DNA from: an uncultured Collinsella sp.
GTDB taxonomy: Bacteria > Actinomycetota > Coriobacteriia > Coriobacteriales > Coriobacteriaceae
Direction: 5' to 3'
Length of the DNA stretch: 38,475 bases
Assembly (NCBI GenBank): GCA_902462065.1
Contig: CABQAK010000018.1
Span: forward strand, 1-38,475
Position 1 is the stretch's first letter. Each line of letters begins with the position of its first letter. The position numbers were made by a program, and so were the translations under genes. Positions 7,656 to 15,184 of the stretch are shown one piece after another. Under the pieces are notes generated by a model that ran no database searches, was not told where the DNA came from, and was given only the letters and a program-made list of their open reading frames with translations.

Positions 7656-8438
7656 CTAAAAGTCCAGCCTGACAGGGATGCCCTGCGACGCCATATACTC
7701 CTTCACCTGGCGAATGCTGAAGGTTCCAAAGTGAAAGACGCTCGCTGCTAGCACGGCGTCGGCCTCGCCCTCGATCACGCCCTCGGCAAAATGCTCGAGC
7801 GTGCCCACGCCGCCGCTTGCGATCACCGGAATCGGCACCGCGCGCGCCACGGCGCGGGTGAGCGCCAGGTCAAATCCGGCCTTGGTGCCGTCGCGATCCA
7901 TACTGGTGAGCAAAATCTCGCCGGCGCCGCGACGAGCCGCCTCCTCGGCCCACGCCACCGCGTCGATGCCCGTGGCGTTGCGGCCTCCTGCGGTAAAGAC
8001 CTCCCACTTGTCGGCACCGGATGCGCCAGGCAAGCCGACGTGCTTGGCATCGATTGCCACGACCACGGCCTGGCTGCCAAACGCCGCGGCAGCCTGGCTA
8101 ATCAGCGACGGGTCGCGCACGGCCGCCGAGTTGAGCGACACCTTGTCGGCGCCGGCGGCAACCATGGTCCGCATGCCCGCCAAGTCGCGAAAGCCGCCGC
8201 CCACGGTATAGGGAATGGCCAGCTCCTCAGCAGCATGCGCCGCCATCTCGATAGTCGTCGCACGATTGTCGCTTGTGGCGGTAATGTCCAGGAAGACGAC
8301 CTCGTCCGCACCCTCGCGGTCGTAGGCGCGGGCCAGCTCCACCGGGTCGCCCGCATCGCGCAGGCTCACAAAGTTGACACCCTTGACCACGCGGCCGTCC
8401 TTAACATCCAGGCAGGGAATCACGCGTTTGGTAAGCAT
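7656..8438 (-). CDS. hisF: Imidazole glycerol phosphate synthase, cyclase subunit
   Basis: A 260-residue (beta/alpha)8 barrel that, with HisH, converts PRFAR and ammonia to imidazole glycerol phosphate and AICAR. The N-terminus RVIPCLDVKDGRVVKGVNF carries the catalytic Asp; VVVAIDAK carries the second catalytic Asp; the phosphate-binding segments VGGGFRD and ASGGVG are present. ATG at 8436-8438 lies 3 bp after the hisA stop, inside a tight hisHAF run, so HisH and HisF are made from the same message. Confidence 0.97.
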   Translation of the reverse strand: MLTKRVIPCLDVKDGRVVKGVNFVSLRDAGDPVELARAYDREGADEVVFLDITATSDNRATTIEMAAHAAEELAIPYTVGGGFRDLAGMRTMVAAGADKVSLNSAAVRDPSLISQAAAAFGSQAVVVAIDAKHVGLPGASGADKWEVFTAGGRNATGIDAVAWAEEAARRGAGEILLTSMDRDGTKAGFDLALTRAVARAVPIPVIASGGVGTLEHFAEGVIEGEADAVLAASVFHFGTFSIRQVKEYMASQGIPVRLDF

Positions 8439-8441
8439 GGG

Positions 8442-9185
8442 CTACTCCTCCCCTCGGACGGCGTCCAGTGCCTGGGCCAACGTAAAGTTGCCCTCGTAGA
8501 GCGCGCGACCGGTAATGGCACCTTCAATCGCGTCCTCACCCACCGCGGCCAGTGCGCGGATGTCGTCGAGCGTCGAGATGCCGCCCGACGCCACGACGGG
8601 AAAGCCCGCGACCTCGGCCACGTGGCGATACGTCGCCACGTCGATGCCCGTCTGCATGCCGTCGCGCGCGATGTCGGTGTACACCAGGTGCTTGAAGCCC
8701 AGCTCGGTGAGCTGTGCCACGGCATCGTCGAGTGACACGCCCGCGCCATCACGCCAGCCGTTCACCTTGACCTGACCGTCGCGCGCGGCGATGTCTGCCA
8801 CCAGCAACTCACCAAAGCCTTGGGCCGCCACCTCGGCAAAACCCGGCTCGGTCACGAGCACCGTGCCCAGTGCGATGCGACGCGCGCCGTAGCCGGCCAG
8901 CTCGTCGATGCGTGCAAGCGAGCGAACGCCGCCGCCCACGTCCACAGACAGACCGTCGATGCCGCAGATGCCCTTAATCGCCGCCGAGTTGGCAGCGCAC
9001 GTGTCCTCGTCCTCGCCAAAGGCAGCAGACAGGTCGACGACGTGCACCCAGCTCGTACCCTGCGCGGCAAATGAGCGGGCGACTGCCACGGGGTCGTCGG
9101 AATATACCTTGCAGCGGCTGCGGTCACCGCGCTCCAGGCGCACGACCTTGCCACCGATCAGATCGATTGCGGGAAACAGGATCAT
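8442..9185 (-). CDS. hisA: ProFAR isomerase
   Basis: A 247-residue (beta/alpha)8 barrel that isomerises the aminoaldose ProFAR to the ketose PRFAR. The start MILFPAIDLIGGKVVRLERG holds the catalytic Asp, with SVDVGGGVRS and VVASGGISTLDDI as phosphate-binding loops and VYTDIARDGM as the second catalytic region. Some Actinobacteria use a bifunctional PriA (HisA/TrpF); sequence alone does not decide, and no trp gene is in view. The ATG overlaps the hisH stop by 4 nt (ATGA), indicating translational coupling. Confidence 0.95.
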   Translation of the reverse strand: MILFPAIDLIGGKVVRLERGDRSRCKVYSDDPVAVARSFAAQGTSWVHVVDLSAAFGEDEDTCAANSAAIKGICGIDGLSVDVGGGVRSLARIDELAGYGARRIALGTVLVTEPGFAEVAAQGFGELLVADIAARDGQVKVNGWRDGAGVSLDDAVAQLTELGFKHLVYTDIARDGMQTGIDVATYRHVAEVAGFPVVASGGISTLDDIRALAAVGEDAIEGAITGRALYEGNFTLAQALDAVRGEE

Positions 9186-9883
9186 CGGCCGGCCTCTTCG
9201 ACGATGTTGACGAAGTTCTTAAGGATGCGCTGACCCAGCGCGGAGGATTTCTCGGGATGGAACTGGCAGCCCCACACGTTGCCGTGACGCACGATGCACG
9301 GGAAGCTCCGCGTATAGTGCGTGCGCGCCAGCACATCGGCGGCATCGGCATCGTCGGCCACCGCGTAGCTGTGGGTGAAATACATGTTGGCACCCTCGGC
9401 AAAACCGGCGAGCAGCGGGTCGGCCGCACCGGCGGGCGTCATGTGCACCTGGTCCCAGCCCACGTGCGGCACCTTCAGGCGACTCGATTTCAAGCGCGTG
9501 CACGAGCCACGCATAATACCCAGGCCATCGGCCCAGGGACCGCCAGCCTGCTCGGGGGTGTTGCCATCGGCAACCGCGCCCTCGTCCGCAGGCACGCCCT
9601 CGTTGCCGCGCTCGAAAAATAGCTGAAGGCCCAGGCAGATACCGAGCAGCGGAGTTCCGGCGGCGACGGCATCGAGCACCGCATCCGCCTCGCCGCTCTG
9701 GCGCATAAAGGCGATCGCGTCATAGAACGCGCCCACGCCCGGGATGACCAGGCCGTCGGCATTGCGGATCTGCTCCGGATCGTCCGATGTGCAGGCGGCG
9801 GCACCGGCGCGCGCAAGCCCGCGCACAACACTCGATAAGTTGCCCTTGTGGTAGTCGACCACCACGATCTTCGGTTCGCCCAC
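9182..9883 (-). CDS. hisH: Imidazole glycerol phosphate synthase, glutaminase subunit
   Basis: A 233-residue class I glutamine amidotransferase feeding ammonia to HisF. The nucleophile elbow LLGICLGLQLFFERG and the C-terminal His/Glu pair in FHPEKSS are present, with IVVVDYHKGN at the N-terminus. The start is GTG at 9881-9883, preceded 4 nt away by GGGAGGG; an upstream in-frame extension runs into the repeat at 9910-9948 and is rejected. A Gly/Asn-rich insertion around residues 115-130 (about 9515-9560) makes it slightly longer than the roughly 200-residue norm. Confidence 0.94.
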   Translation of the reverse strand: MGEPKIVVVDYHKGNLSSVVRGLARAGAAACTSDDPEQIRNADGLVIPGVGAFYDAIAFMRQSGEADAVLDAVAAGTPLLGICLGLQLFFERGNEGVPADEGAVADGNTPEQAGGPWADGLGIMRGSCTRLKSSRLKVPHVGWDQVHMTPAGAADPLLAGFAEGANMYFTHSYAVADDADAADVLARTHYTRSFPCIVRHGNVWGCQFHPEKSSALGQRILKNFVNIVEEAGR

Positions 9884-9909
9884 GCGACCCTCCCTTTTCC
9901 CATCATCCA

Positions 9910-9948
9910 AAACCACCACAAAGGGGACAGGCACCTTAGTGGTGGTTT
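9910..9948. repeat. Hairpin element between hisB and hisH
   Basis: Perfect 10-bp arms AAACCACCAC (9910-9919) and GTGGTGGTTT (9939-9948) enclose AAAGGGGACAGGCACCTTA. It fills most of the 79-bp gap between hisB and hisH. The GGGGAC core is the reverse of the GTCCCC strings at 48-63 and 6808-6815, and AAGG...CACC resembles the arms at 23785-23857. No T-run. Confidence 0.65.
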
Positions 9949-9962
9949 GTGCGATCCGTCAG

Positions 9963-10550
9963 CTACAGTGAGCCCTTGGTGCTGGGGATGCCCTGCACGC
10001 GGGGATCCAGCTCACAGGCATGGCGCATCGTGCGACCCACGGCCTTAAAGGCGGCCTCGATAATGTGATGCGAGTTGCTGCCCGCCAGCTCGCGCACGTG
10101 CAGCGTGAGCTTGGCGTCGCGCGCAAAGGCGTAGAAGAACTCGACGGCCAGCTCGGTATCGAAGCTGCCCACGCGCTCGGTCGGCACGGGCAGCTCGCAG
10201 TAGGCCTGCCCGCGGCCCGAAATATCAACAGCAGCCATCACAAGTGTCTCGTCCATGGCGATCGCCGCGTCGGCAAAGCGCGTAATGCCCGCCTTGTCGC
10301 CCAGCGCCCGGCAAAATGCCTCGCCCAGCACAATACCCGCGTCCTCGACGGTGTGGTGCGCATCGACCTCCACGTCGCCTACCGCGTGCACCGTCAGATC
10401 GAACAGACCATGGCGGCCAAAAGCGTTGAGCATGTGGTCGAAAAACGGCACGCCGGTCGAGATATCGCACACGCCGCTCCCGTCCAGGTCGAGCTTGACG
10501 ACAATATCGGTCTCCCCCGTCTTGCGGGTCACCTCGGCATAACGGCCCAT
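9963..10550 (-). CDS. hisB: Imidazoleglycerol-phosphate dehydratase
   Basis: A 195-residue manganese enzyme that dehydrates imidazole glycerol phosphate. It has both HHxxE-type metal motifs: DAHHTVEDAGIVLGEAF and SNSHHIIEAAFKAVGR. There is no N-terminal HAD phosphatase domain, so it is the monofunctional type and needs the PHP phosphatase at 5882. ATG at 10548-10550 directly abuts the hisC stop, with its GGAGGAGAT site inside the hisC end. Confidence 0.96.
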   Translation of the reverse strand: MGRYAEVTRKTGETDIVVKLDLDGSGVCDISTGVPFFDHMLNAFGRHGLFDLTVHAVGDVEVDAHHTVEDAGIVLGEAFCRALGDKAGITRFADAAIAMDETLVMAAVDISGRGQAYCELPVPTERVGSFDTELAVEFFYAFARDAKLTLHVRELAGSNSHHIIEAAFKAVGRTMRHACELDPRVQGIPSTKGSL

Positions 10551-11666
10551 CTACATCTCCTCCTTCACCAGCGCGGCAAACGCAGCCAGCACCTCGTCGT
10601 TTTCCTGCGGGGTACCCACGGTAATGCGTAGGCAGTCCGCGAGCCCCGGCGCGTAGCTAAAGTCGCGCACCAAAATCGAATACTCGTCGCGCAGACGCTC
10701 GCGCACGCGCGTGGCATGCGGCGTGCGCACGAGCACAAAGTTCGCCGCACTCGCCCACGCCTCCACGGTCAGACCCTCGGCAGCCATTGCGCGCAGGGCG
10801 CACAGCTCGCGCTCGCGCTCGGATGCAACCTGTGCCACCACGGGCGCGTACGCATCGCGGGCACGCACGCAGGCAAGCGCGGCGGCCTGGCTCAGAACGT
10901 TAACCGAATAAATCTGGCGAATCGCCGCGAACACGTCAATAACCTCGGGCGCCGCGATCACATAGCCCAGACGCGTGCCGGCGGCGCCAAACGCCTTGGA
11001 CAGCGTATGCAGAACCACCAGGTTGGGATGCTCGGCAATAAGCCCCTGCGCCGTGGTGGCCGCGCCAAACGAATCGTCGGCAAACTCAACGTAGGCCTCG
11101 TCGACCATGACCATGCCGGGGCACGCATCGCACAGGGCCGCGACAAAGTCGAACGGCGCCACGTCGCCCGTAGGATTGTTGGGCGAGGTCACGATGGCCA
11201 GGCTGCACTCCGGCGCCGCCGCGAGCACAGCCGCCTGGTCGAGTTCAAAGGTCGCCGGGTCGCGCCACACGTCGCGCACCTCGGTCTGACAGAGCGACGC
11301 AAAGAACGCATACTCGCTAAAGCACGGCGGGCAGTTGAGCAGAGTCCTCCCCGCGCCACCAAACGCCAGCAGATAGTTATAGAGCAGCTCGTCGCCGCCG
11401 TTTCCCACGCAGATGTTCTCGCGCGTCACGCCATGCCAGGCAGCAAGCTCGTCGCGCAGGTCGTTCGACATGGGATCGGGATAGCGGTTGAGCGGTGTGG
11501 CAGCCAGGGCGGCGTCGACCGTCTCGCGCACGCCGGCCGGCACGGGATAGGTGTTCTCGTTGGCCGAAAGGTTGATGCGCGTGGGCGTAAAGTTGGGATC
11601 GTAGGGCTCAATGCCGGCCAAGTAAGGCTGGACGAGCTCCTTCATGCGGGGCGTCAGCTCGGCCAT
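10551..11666 (-). CDS. hisC: Histidinol-phosphate aminotransferase
   Basis: A 371-residue fold-type I PLP enzyme that transaminates imidazole acetol phosphate. Visible landmarks are the substrate/PLP segment INLSANENTYPVP, VGNGGDELL, TSPNNPTGD, VDEAYVEFA and the PLP lysine motif TLSKAFGAAGTRLGY. ATG at 11664-11666 follows GAGGAGGCCTAAT. It starts 1 bp past the hisD stop and abuts hisB, so it is co-transcribed. Length is normal. Confidence 0.95.
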   Translation of the reverse strand: MAELTPRMKELVQPYLAGIEPYDPNFTPTRINLSANENTYPVPAGVRETVDAALAATPLNRYPDPMSNDLRDELAAWHGVTRENICVGNGGDELLYNYLLAFGGAGRTLLNCPPCFSEYAFFASLCQTEVRDVWRDPATFELDQAAVLAAAPECSLAIVTSPNNPTGDVAPFDFVAALCDACPGMVMVDEAYVEFADDSFGAATTAQGLIAEHPNLVVLHTLSKAFGAAGTRLGYVIAAPEVIDVFAAIRQIYSVNVLSQAAALACVRARDAYAPVVAQVASERERELCALRAMAAEGLTVEAWASAANFVLVRTPHATRVRERLRDEYSILVRDFSYAPGLADCLRITVGTPQENDEVLAAFAALVKEEM

Positions 11667-11667
11667 A

Positions 11668-13101
11668 TTAGGCCTCCTCGACGACCGCGCCAGCGGCACC
11701 GCCCGCAGCTGCCAGGTCCACGCCCTCGGCAACCGTCGTCACCGCGTCGCCCGGCCAGGCAACCTTGGTCAGGTCGGCCGCAGCCAGCGACTCGGCACTC
11801 ACGGCGTCCTCGCCCTGCTCCAGCACGCGGCGGCGCAGTGCGGCCGAAAGCGCGTGCGCCCACAGGCCCTCGGCCTCGGCCAGACGCTGCGTAGCGGGAG
11901 CGTCGGAGAGCAGGCCCTCGGGTGTATAGCAAATGACGCTCGAGCGCTTAACGAACTCTTCGACCGAAAGCGGGTTGGAGAACATGGCCGTGCCGCCGGT
12001 CGGCAGCGTGTGGTTGGGGCCGGCAACATAATCGCCGAGCGGCTCAGAGCTCCAAGCGCCCACAAAGATGGCGCCGGCGTTGCGAATGCCGCCGAGCAGG
12101 CCCATCGCGTCCTTGCAGTGCAGCTCAAGGTGCTCGGGCGCCACGGTGTTCACGGCCTCGACGGCGGCAGCCATGTCGGCGGCCACCACGATGGTGCCCT
12201 CATTGTCGAGCGAAGCACGCGTGATTTCGGCGCGTGGCGACTGCGCTACCAGAATGTCGATACCAGCCTCGACCTCGCGCGCAAACTGCTCGTCGCAGGT
12301 CACCAGATAGCAGGCTGCAAGCGGATCGTGCTCGGCCTGGGCCATTAGGTCGGCCGCGACCACCATGGGCTTGGCCGTGGCATCGGCCAGTACGCAGACC
12401 TCGGAGGGGCCAGCGACCATGTCGATTCCCACGTCGCCCGAGACAATCTGCTTGGCCGCGGCAACAAAGGCGTTGCCCGGGCCGGTGATCTTGTCGACGC
12501 GCGGAATGGTCTCGGTACCGTACGCCAGCGCGCCTACAGCCTGAGCGCCGCCCACCATATAAATCTCGTCCACGCCACCGAGCTTTGCCGCGGCAAGCGT
12601 GTACGGGCTGATCAGACCATCCTTTTGAGGCGGGGTCACCATAACCACGCGCTTGACGCCGGCGACCTTGGCGGGAATGGCGTTCATGAGCACCGTGGAG
12701 GGATACTGCGCGCGACCGCCCGGCACGTAGATGCCGGCCGCCGCGAGCGGGGTCACCTTAACGCCGAGCATCGTGCCGTCCGCACGCGTGGTAAACCAGC
12801 TCTGCTCGACCTCGCGCTGGTGGAACTCACGAATCTGGCGCGCGGCCTTCTCGAGCGCGGCGACAAAGGCCGGGTCGAGGCCTTCGAGCGCGGCATCGAT
12901 CTGCTCTTGCGGCAGACGGAAGCTCTGCAGCTCAACGCCGTCAAAACGCTGGCAGTAATCGCGCACCGCGGCATCGCCGTTGACGCGCACATTGGCCACG
13001 ATATCGCGGGCGGCGTCGATGATGTTTTGCGGCAGCACGCCCTTGCGGTTGAGCTGGTTGGTAACGAGGCGCTCACCGGGAGCAAGCTTGATGGTCTTCA
13101 T
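11668..13101 (-). CDS. hisD: Histidinol dehydrogenase
   Basis: A 477-residue zinc NAD enzyme that oxidises histidinol to histidine in two steps. Family segments include YVPGGRAQYPSTVLMNAIPAK (in part), IDMVAGPSEVCVLAD, QAEHDPLA, GPNHTLPTGG (the zinc/His region) and FVKRSSVICYTPEGL. ATG at 13099-13101 has AGGGGATACC upstream. The C-terminus runs about 40 residues past the usual end and is Ala-rich. It is preceded by a 105-bp spacer from hisZG that holds a GC-rich hairpin. Confidence 0.95.
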   Translation of the reverse strand: MKTIKLAPGERLVTNQLNRKGVLPQNIIDAARDIVANVRVNGDAAVRDYCQRFDGVELQSFRLPQEQIDAALEGLDPAFVAALEKAARQIREFHQREVEQSWFTTRADGTMLGVKVTPLAAAGIYVPGGRAQYPSTVLMNAIPAKVAGVKRVVMVTPPQKDGLISPYTLAAAKLGGVDEIYMVGGAQAVGALAYGTETIPRVDKITGPGNAFVAAAKQIVSGDVGIDMVAGPSEVCVLADATAKPMVVAADLMAQAEHDPLAACYLVTCDEQFAREVEAGIDILVAQSPRAEITRASLDNEGTIVVAADMAAAVEAVNTVAPEHLELHCKDAMGLLGGIRNAGAIFVGAWSSEPLGDYVAGPNHTLPTGGTAMFSNPLSVEEFVKRSSVICYTPEGLLSDAPATQRLAEAEGLWAHALSAALRRRVLEQGEDAVSAESLAAADLTKVAWPGDAVTTVAEGVDLAAAGGAAGAVVEEA

Positions 13102-13134
13102 ATCGGTATCCCCTATCGGTCGAGGTTGTGTTCG

Positions 13135-13177
13135 AAAAACGAGAGGCCGGGCGGCGGCGCCAATCGGCCCGCAGCCC
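13135..13177 (-). terminator. Possible attenuating hairpin between hisZG and hisD
   Basis: A GC-rich imperfect stem (13150-13177) is followed on the minus strand by GGCCTCTCG and then TTTTT (13135-13139). The distance from stem to T-run is longer than in a standard terminator, so partial termination or message processing is only a possibility. Confidence 0.3.
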
Positions 13178-13206
13178 GTACGTTGGGGCGCCCGTGCGCG
13201 CTCGCG

Positions 13207-14922
13207 CTATTGTGCCGAGCCCGCGACGGGCTCAAAATGCTTGTCCTTAACGGCCGCGGCCAAGCGATCTGCCAGATTGCGTACGCGCGGATCCAGGCGC
13301 GCAGCACCCGGATTGACAAAGAAGCGGGCCGTGCAGTCCATGATGCGGCCGGTGATGACCAGGTCGTTGTCGCGCAGCGTGGCGCCCGTGGCGGTGATGT
13401 CCACGATGCGATCGGTCATGCCGACAATGGGGCCCAGCTCGATGTTACCGTGCAGCGAGACGATATCGGCGTTCACGCCGCGCTCGGCATACCAGGCACT
13501 CGCAATGCGCGGGTACTTGGTGGCCACGCGAAGCGAACCGCGGCGGGCATAGTTGCGCTCGGCCTGGCCGGCGCGCCACGCGGGCTCCGCCTCGATAAAG
13601 GTGCACAGACCATAGCCCAGGTCGACCAGCTGCAGCAGGTTGAGGTCGGCCTCGATAAGCGAGTCCCAACCGCAGATGCCGCAGTCGGCGCCGCCGCAGC
13701 CCACAAAGGCGGGCGCGTCACTGGGGCGCACAATGACAAACTCGATATCTCCGACCGCGCCCTCACCGGCACGCGTGTCGCGGCCGCGCACGATCAGGTG
13801 ACGGCCGGGGTCACGCAGCTCAGAGACGTCCAAACCCGCGGTCTCGAGCACGTCGAGCGTGTCGGCCTTAAGCGAGCCCTTGGGCACAGCGATGCGCAGC
13901 GGGCCCTCGGCGCCACGGCCCGCGGCGTGATCGCCGTCGGAAGCGGCATCCTCGGCCGAGGTGCACGCGGCCTCCAGGCGCTCGAGCGAAAAGGCGAAGC
14001 CCGCCGCCGGCACCTCGATGCCGTCGCCAAATGCGCCGGTAAAGATGGAGTCATAGCGTCCGCCCGAACCGACCGGATCGGGCAGTCCGCCGGCATAAGC
14101 CTTAAAGACCAGGCCCGTGTAGTAATCAAACGAGTTCATGATAGAGAAGTCGAACGACAGCACCTGGGCGTCCTCGGGTGCAAGGCCCTCAACCAGGGCA
14201 CGCAGCTCGCGCGTCAGCGGCGCGACGATACCGGCGGCCTCCAGCAGCGCGTCAACGCGGTCGAGTACCTCGGCACCGCCGTGCAGACGCGGCAGCTCGC
14301 TAATGGCGGCCTTGACGGCATCGGACTCGGTGCTTGCCGCCACGCGGGCATCGAGGCCCACAAAGTCGTTGGCGTGCACGCAGCGCAGGGCCTCGGCGGC
14401 CAGCTCGCGATCCTCGCACGCCGCGAGCAGTTCCTTAAACGGACGCACGCTACCTGCGATAATGCGTGCATCGGGCAGCGCCAGCTTGCGCACCGCCTCG
14501 GCCACGAGCGAGACAATCTCGACATCGCCCGCGGTATCGCCCGCACCGATAAGCTCAAAGCCCAGCTGTGTAAACTGGCGCGAGCCGCCGGCATTGCGCT
14601 GGCACTCGCGAACCACCGGCGCCTCGTAGCGAAGGCGCAGGGGCAGGTCGGCCGCGCGCATGCGAGTCGAAACCAGGCGAACGATCGGCAGCGTGTTGTC
14701 GGGACGGACCACCAGCAGGCGACCGTCGTCATCAAAGAGCTTAAACGGCGTATCCGCAATGCGGCCGCCTTCCTCGAGCGAACCCTTGTCCTCGAGTAGC
14801 GGCGTCTCGACCGGCAGGTAATGATGCTCCCTAAAGCAGCCCTTCACCGTCAGCGCGATCTCCTCGCGCGCCTGAGCCTCCTCGGGCAATATGTCCCGGA
14901 ATCCCCACGGTGTGGCCGTCAT
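13207..14922 (-). CDS. hisG: HisZ-HisG fusion: ATP phosphoribosyltransferase, regulatory and catalytic parts
   Basis: 571 residues that join two normally separate proteins catalysing and regulating the first step (ATP + PRPP to phosphoribosyl-ATP). Residues about 1-320 are HisZ, a histidyl-tRNA-synthetase paralogue: class II motif 2 (RYEAPVVRECQRNAGGSRQF, about 98-117) and a motif-3-like GGRYDSIF and GFAFSLERLEA. Residues 321-340 are an Asp/Ala/Gly linker. From about 341 comes short-form HisG: LRIAVPKGSLKADTLDVLE, ATKYPRIASAWY, the PRPP loop region DIVSLHGNIELGPIVGMTDRIVD (in part) and IMDCTARFFVN. Short-form HisG needs HisZ for activity, so fusion fixes 1:1 stoichiometry. ATG at 14920-14922 follows GAGGAGG. 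It is the first gene of the operon; no stop or frameshift separates the halves. Confidence 0.9.
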   Translation of the reverse strand: MTATPWGFRDILPEEAQAREEIALTVKGCFREHHYLPVETPLLEDKGSLEEGGRIADTPFKLFDDDGRLLVVRPDNTLPIVRLVSTRMRAADLPLRLRYEAPVVRECQRNAGGSRQFTQLGFELIGAGDTAGDVEIVSLVAEAVRKLALPDARIIAGSVRPFKELLAACEDRELAAEALRCVHANDFVGLDARVAASTESDAVKAAISELPRLHGGAEVLDRVDALLEAAGIVAPLTRELRALVEGLAPEDAQVLSFDFSIMNSFDYYTGLVFKAYAGGLPDPVGSGGRYDSIFTGAFGDGIEVPAAGFAFSLERLEAACTSAEDAASDGDHAAGRGAEGPLRIAVPKGSLKADTLDVLETAGLDVSELRDPGRHLIVRGRDTRAGEGAVGDIEFVIVRPSDAPAFVGCGGADCGICGWDSLIEADLNLLQLVDLGYGLCTFIEAEPAWRAGQAERNYARRGSLRVATKYPRIASAWYAERGVNADIVSLHGNIELGPIVGMTDRIVDITATGATLRDNDLVITGRIMDCTARFFVNPGAARLDPRVRNLADRLAAAVKDKHFEPVAGSAQ

Positions 14923-14972
14923 CTGGTGAGCCTCCTCATGCTGTGTTTCATATAGAACGAAAGACCGGCATA

Positions 14973-14999
14973 GCTCCGCCGGTCTTCTGGGTACTTTAG
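14973..14999 (-). promoter_or_regulatory. Leader hairpin upstream of the his operon
   Basis: About 55 bp before hisZG the minus strand carries AAGACCGGC / GCCGGTCTT, a perfect 9-bp stem with loop GGAGCTAT (within 14968-14996), followed by TCGTTCTATATG. The T content is low for a terminator. No T-box core (AGGGTGG) is seen. A short frame ATGAAACACAGCATG... overlaps the hisZG start (its stop TGA falls in ATGACG) but has only one His codon, so classic His-leader attenuation is not supported. Confidence 0.35.
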
Positions 15000-15100
15000 C
15001 ATACTAGAGTGTTTGCGGGGAGAATCGTCCTCCTCGGCTCACACCGTATTCATTTGGAAACATAGGGCAAGCGGTTAGCAGCAGTCTCTTGTCACAACGC

Positions 15101-15133
15101 AAAAAGGGCGCCCGCGCAATTGCGAACGCCCTT
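15101..15133 (-). terminator. Intrinsic terminator after the distal deglycase copy
   Basis: AAGGGCG...CGCCCTT stem with inner GCaattGC, followed by TTTTTG on the minus strand. It lies about 50 bp past the stop of the SIS gene at 15185 and closes the Amadori-sugar locus before the his operon. Confidence 0.75.
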
Positions 15134-15184
15134 GTGCAGGGTCGAGATATCAACCAGCCAAGATATCGGACCCGTGACCAGCTC

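Noticed and set aside
12625..14799. 724-codon plus-strand open frame opposite hisD and hisZG
   Set aside because: It is an antisense shadow of two clear his genes in GC-rich DNA, low in recognisable motifs and without a ribosome site.
14923..15100. T-box or classic His-leader attenuator
   Set aside because: No T-box core sequence, and the only short leader frame has a single His codon.
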